Below the pieces are notes generated by a model. It was not told the origin of the DNA and made no database searches. It was given only the letters and a program-made list of their open reading frames with translations. A DNA stretch of 7,145 nucleotides, taken from contig JAIBHQ010000039.1 of NCBI GenBank assembly GCA_020028595.1, positions 1 through 7,145 of the forward strand. Direction: 5' to 3'. Origin of the DNA: Nitrospirota bacterium (lineage in GTDB: Bacteria > Nitrospirota > Nitrospiria > Nitrospirales > Nitrospiraceae). Both the position numbers and the translations under genes were made by a program. Positions 5,527-7,145 of the stretch are shown here, in pieces (the stretch's first letter is position 1; each line of letters opens with the position of its first letter).

Positions 5527-6265
5527 GCCGCTCACCAAAAATGGCTGTCCCAATCCGTACCATCGTCGCCCCTTCCTCGACCGCCGCCTCGAAATCCCGG
5601 GACATGCCCATGGACAATTCTTCCATCCGGACCCGGTGAAGATGCGGGCTTGCCAGCGAGCGGGCCAGTTCGCGCATCGCTTGAAAATACGGACGGGCGT
5701 CGTCGGCACCCGGTGCAGGCGGTGGAATCGCCATCAGGCCTCTCACCGCCAGATTCGGCATCGCATCGAGAACCGTCACGACGTTTGCCGCCTCATCCGG
5801 CGAAAACCCGGTCTTCGTCGCTTCCCGGCCCACATTGATTTCGAGCAACACGCTCTGCTGCAACCCGGCTTCTCCCGCGCGGCGGTCAATTTCGGCCGCC
5901 AGTTCCACGCTGTCCACCGAATGAATCAACTCGAACGTTCCGACAACCGCCTTGACCTTCCGCCGCTGCAGCCGGCCGATAAAGTGCCAGCGGAGATCAT
6001 GCCCTCCCAGCGCTTCGATTTTCGGGAGCGCCTCCTGGAGCCGGTTCTCGCCACAGATTCGCGCGCCCGCCTCGACCGCCGGACGGATGCGTTCCGCCGG
6101 CACCGACTTCGTGACGGCGATCAGGCGGATGGTGTCAGGCCGGCGGCCGGCGCGGATCGCCGCCCGGCTGATCCGCGCGAGCACCTCGCGCACATTGCGG
6201 GCAATGCGACCAGAATCCAGTCCTGAGTGCTGGGTGCTGGGTGCTGAGTCGGACTCATCGTTCAT
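5519..6265 (-). CDS. yggS: PLP homeostasis protein YggS/PLPBP (YlmE)
   Basis: Cytoplasmic fold-type III PLP-binding protein with no known catalytic activity, needed for pyridoxal phosphate and amino-acid balance. Family blocks are complete in 248 residues: AVTKSVP with the PLP lysine K53, CGENRLQEALPKIEAL (71-86), WHFIGRLQRRK (93-103), IHSVDS (114-119), EINVG (142-146), RGLMAIPP (175-182), and LSMGMSRDFEAAVEEG with VRIGTAIFG near the C-terminus. The usual GHLQSNK pattern is here GRLQRRK. The first 20 residues (MNDESDSAPSTQHSGLDSGR) are not family sequence and are mostly encoded by two heptamer repeat arrays. The ATG at 6265 is the only convincing start, although its ribosome-binding site is weak. 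It has its own promoter. Confidence 0.93.
   Translation of the reverse strand: MNDESDSAPSTQHSGLDSGRIARNVREVLARISRAAIRAGRRPDTIRLIAVTKSVPAERIRPAVEAGARICGENRLQEALPKIEALGGHDLRWHFIGRLQRRKVKAVVGTFELIHSVDSVELAAEIDRRAGEAGLQQSVLLEINVGREATKTGFSPDEAANVVTVLDAMPNLAVRGLMAIPPPAPGADDARPYFQAMRELARSLASPHLHRVRMEELSMGMSRDFEAAVEEGATMVRIGTAIFGERRG
6218..6252 (+). repeat. Degenerate heptamer tandem array, GGGTGCT type
   Basis: Plus-strand units CAGTCCT, GAGTGCT, GGGTGCT, GGGTGCT, GAGTCGG; the central three are clear. It lies inside the yggS coding frame and encodes residues about 5-15 (APSTQHS from the CAGCACC repeats on the minus strand). Confidence 0.75.
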
Positions 6266-6283
6266 CGCTCATCGTTCTGCGTT
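6256..6283 (+). repeat. Degenerate heptamer tandem array, CATCGTT type
   Basis: Units CATCGTT, CATCGCT, CATCGTT, CTGCGTT on the plus strand. The yggS ATG (6263-6265) lies in the second unit, and the weak GATGAG ribosome-binding sequence in the next. It joins the GGGTGCT array at a 13-nt palindrome, TGAGTC-G-GACTCA (6245-6257). Confidence 0.75.
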
Positions 6284-6293
6284 GCCGAAAGGT

Positions 6294-6322
6294 ATTGTAC
6301 CGGAAGCACAGGGCGTTGTCAG
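6294..6322 (-). promoter_or_regulatory. Promoter for yggS-proC-yggT-divIVA-hydrolase
   Basis: Minus strand CTGACA (6322-6317), 17-nt spacer, TACAAT (6299-6294), each five of six matches to the sigma70 consensus. The -35 overlaps the pgeF stop codon (TGA at 6321-6319). The expected start near 6287 gives a leader of about 22 nt. It would let the downstream five genes be expressed independently of pgeF. Confidence 0.6.
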
Positions 6323-7047
6323 TCGGCCCGGCGTTTCCCGCGCGTGCGCCGTGGCGCCCGCCGTCGGGGAGACAGCATGATGCCGCTCACCATCGTGTCG
6401 CGGGCCGTCCCGTCGCGCCGATACGAATGAAAGAGGTCGGGATGGCAGATCGTGCACAGGCTGACGCTGTGAATCCCGTCCTCCCGCACGCCGGCCGATT
6501 GCGCCTGGCCGCGCACGAGCCCGCGCAGGTTCAACCGCGCGGCGCCCGGTTTCGTTTCCTGCACGAGGCTGCGCCAATCCGCGTACCCGGCCCGGAGCCG
6601 GCTCAGAACCGGTTCATCCACCTCGTAGCAGCAGGAACCGACGGAAGGACCGATGCTCACTCGAAGCGATGCCGCCTGCGATCCGAAACGTTGTGTCATC
6701 ACGGCGAGGGTCTTCTGCACGATCCCGGCGACCGCGCCACGCCAGCCGGCATGCACCGCCGCCACCACGCCGTGAACCGGATCGTGAATCAACACCGGCA
6801 CGCAATCGGCCGTCCGGACCGTCAGCAGCACGCCCGGCTGATCGGTGACCAGCGCATCCCACCCGCCTTCGAACGTCTGCGGGCCGGCCACCGGACGATC
6901 GACCACCAGCACATCCGTCCCATGCACCTGGTGCACTGAGACCACCATGTGCACGGCTCGATCCGGTCCGGCCGGCTCGTGCCTCGTCCCGAAAAAATGC
7001 CGCACGCCCTGCCGGGTGTCGGCGAAACTCGGTACCGTGATGACCAT
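6319..7047 (-). CDS. pgeF: Peptidoglycan editing factor PgeF (YfiH/YlmD, laccase-domain purine nucleoside phosphorylase family)
   Basis: Cytoplasmic zinc-type protein of the YfiH/DUF152 family, 242 residues, normal length. Family members act on purine nucleosides (adenosine, inosine, methylthioadenosine), and the E. coli member prevents wrong amino acids from entering peptidoglycan precursors. Motifs seen: HQVHG (39-43), TADC (79-82, metal or catalytic cysteine), VHAGWRG (98-104, metal histidine), GPSVGSCCYEV (133-143), CTIC (198-201) and SYRRDGT (208-214). The C-terminal tail (about 227-242) is very arginine-rich (RRRAPRRTRGKRR), beyond the conserved domain. The ATG at 7047 has no strong ribosome-binding site. 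It is preceded by a long polypurine stretch. First gene of the leftward block in view. Confidence 0.92.
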   Translation of the reverse strand: MVITVPSFADTRQGVRHFFGTRHEPAGPDRAVHMVVSVHQVHGTDVLVVDRPVAGPQTFEGGWDALVTDQPGVLLTVRTADCVPVLIHDPVHGVVAAVHAGWRGAVAGIVQKTLAVMTQRFGSQAASLRVSIGPSVGSCCYEVDEPVLSRLRAGYADWRSLVQETKPGAARLNLRGLVRGQAQSAGVREDGIHSVSLCTICHPDLFHSYRRDGTARDTMVSGIMLSPRRRAPRRTRGKRRAD

Positions 7048-7083
7048 TCTTAAGCAGGACTCTCTTGTCCTTCCTTCTCTCTC

Positions 7084-7125
7084 TTTACCTTTTACTTCTC
7101 ACTTTTCAATTTTTACTTTCCCTCA
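7084..7125 (+). repeat. Degenerate heptamer tandem array, TTTACTT type, upstream of pgeF
   Basis: Plus-strand units TTTACCT, TTTACTT, CTCACTT, TTCAATT, TTTACTT, then a looser TCCCTCA. T at positions 2 and 7 and A at position 4 are constant in the first five. It lies in a stretch (about 7061-7139) that is almost all pyrimidine on this strand, so the pgeF upstream region is polypurine on the coding strand. A weak TTGAAA-N16-TAAAGA promoter could be read in it, but the repeat makes this unreliable. Confidence 0.65.
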
Positions 7126-7145
7126 CCCTCCCTGCTTTCGAAGGA

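Noticed and set aside
5527..5709. N-terminal extension of proC to 5709
   Set aside because: It overlaps the conserved C-terminal region of yggS, has no ProC similarity, and a GTG with a ribosome-binding site at 5526 gives the normal length.
5090..6226. Open frame of 378 codons on the plus strand
   Set aside because: Antisense to proC and yggS, both certain; no domain pattern in the product.

Overview
The window reads as a moderately GC-rich bacterial chromosome segment made of housekeeping and cell-envelope genes. The combination of a type IV pilus pilC followed by a likely pilS, a DivIVA/YggT/YggS/PgeF cluster, and the style of the protein sequences suggests a diderm such as Nitrospira or a relative. 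That placement is from memory of the families, not from a search. I see no mobile element, CRISPR array, tRNA or rRNA.

Layout. (1) 1-1412, leftward: the first codons of a probable PilS-type sensor kinase (cut by the window edge), then pilC, which has its own strong sigma70-like promoter and a leader of about 145 nt carrying a perfect 11-bp hairpin just before the ribosome-binding site. (2) 1646-2197, leftward: pgsA, whose internal promoter and ribosome-binding site show that the start lies at 2197, not at the GTG at 2281. (3) 2338-2649, rightward: a small conserved-looking protein of unknown function, with a promoter back to back with that of pgsA. (4) 2722-7047, leftward: pgeF, then yggS-proC-yggT-divIVA and a beta-lactamase-fold serine hydrolase. 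These genes are tightly packed (8-nt overlap, 1-nt overlap, then gaps of about 20 nt) and behave as an operon; a promoter lies over the pgeF stop codon.

How the genes fit together. Block 4 resembles the division-linked ylm cluster of Gram-positive bacteria (ylmD = pgeF, ylmE = yggS, ylmG = yggT, divIVA), with proC occupying the slot where ylmF/sepF is found there. PgeF polices peptidoglycan precursor composition, DivIVA and YggT are linked to envelope growth or division, YggS and ProC connect through PLP and amino-acid metabolism, and the terminal hydrolase may act on cell-wall fragments.

The most unusual signal is not a gene. Three of the intergenic spots (2647-2749, 6218-6283, 7084-7125) hold short degenerate tandem arrays that all have a 7-nt period but different unit sequences. 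They abut or enter genes: two arrays in opposite orientation run through the stop codons of convergent genes, and another supplies the start codon region and N-terminal codons of yggS.
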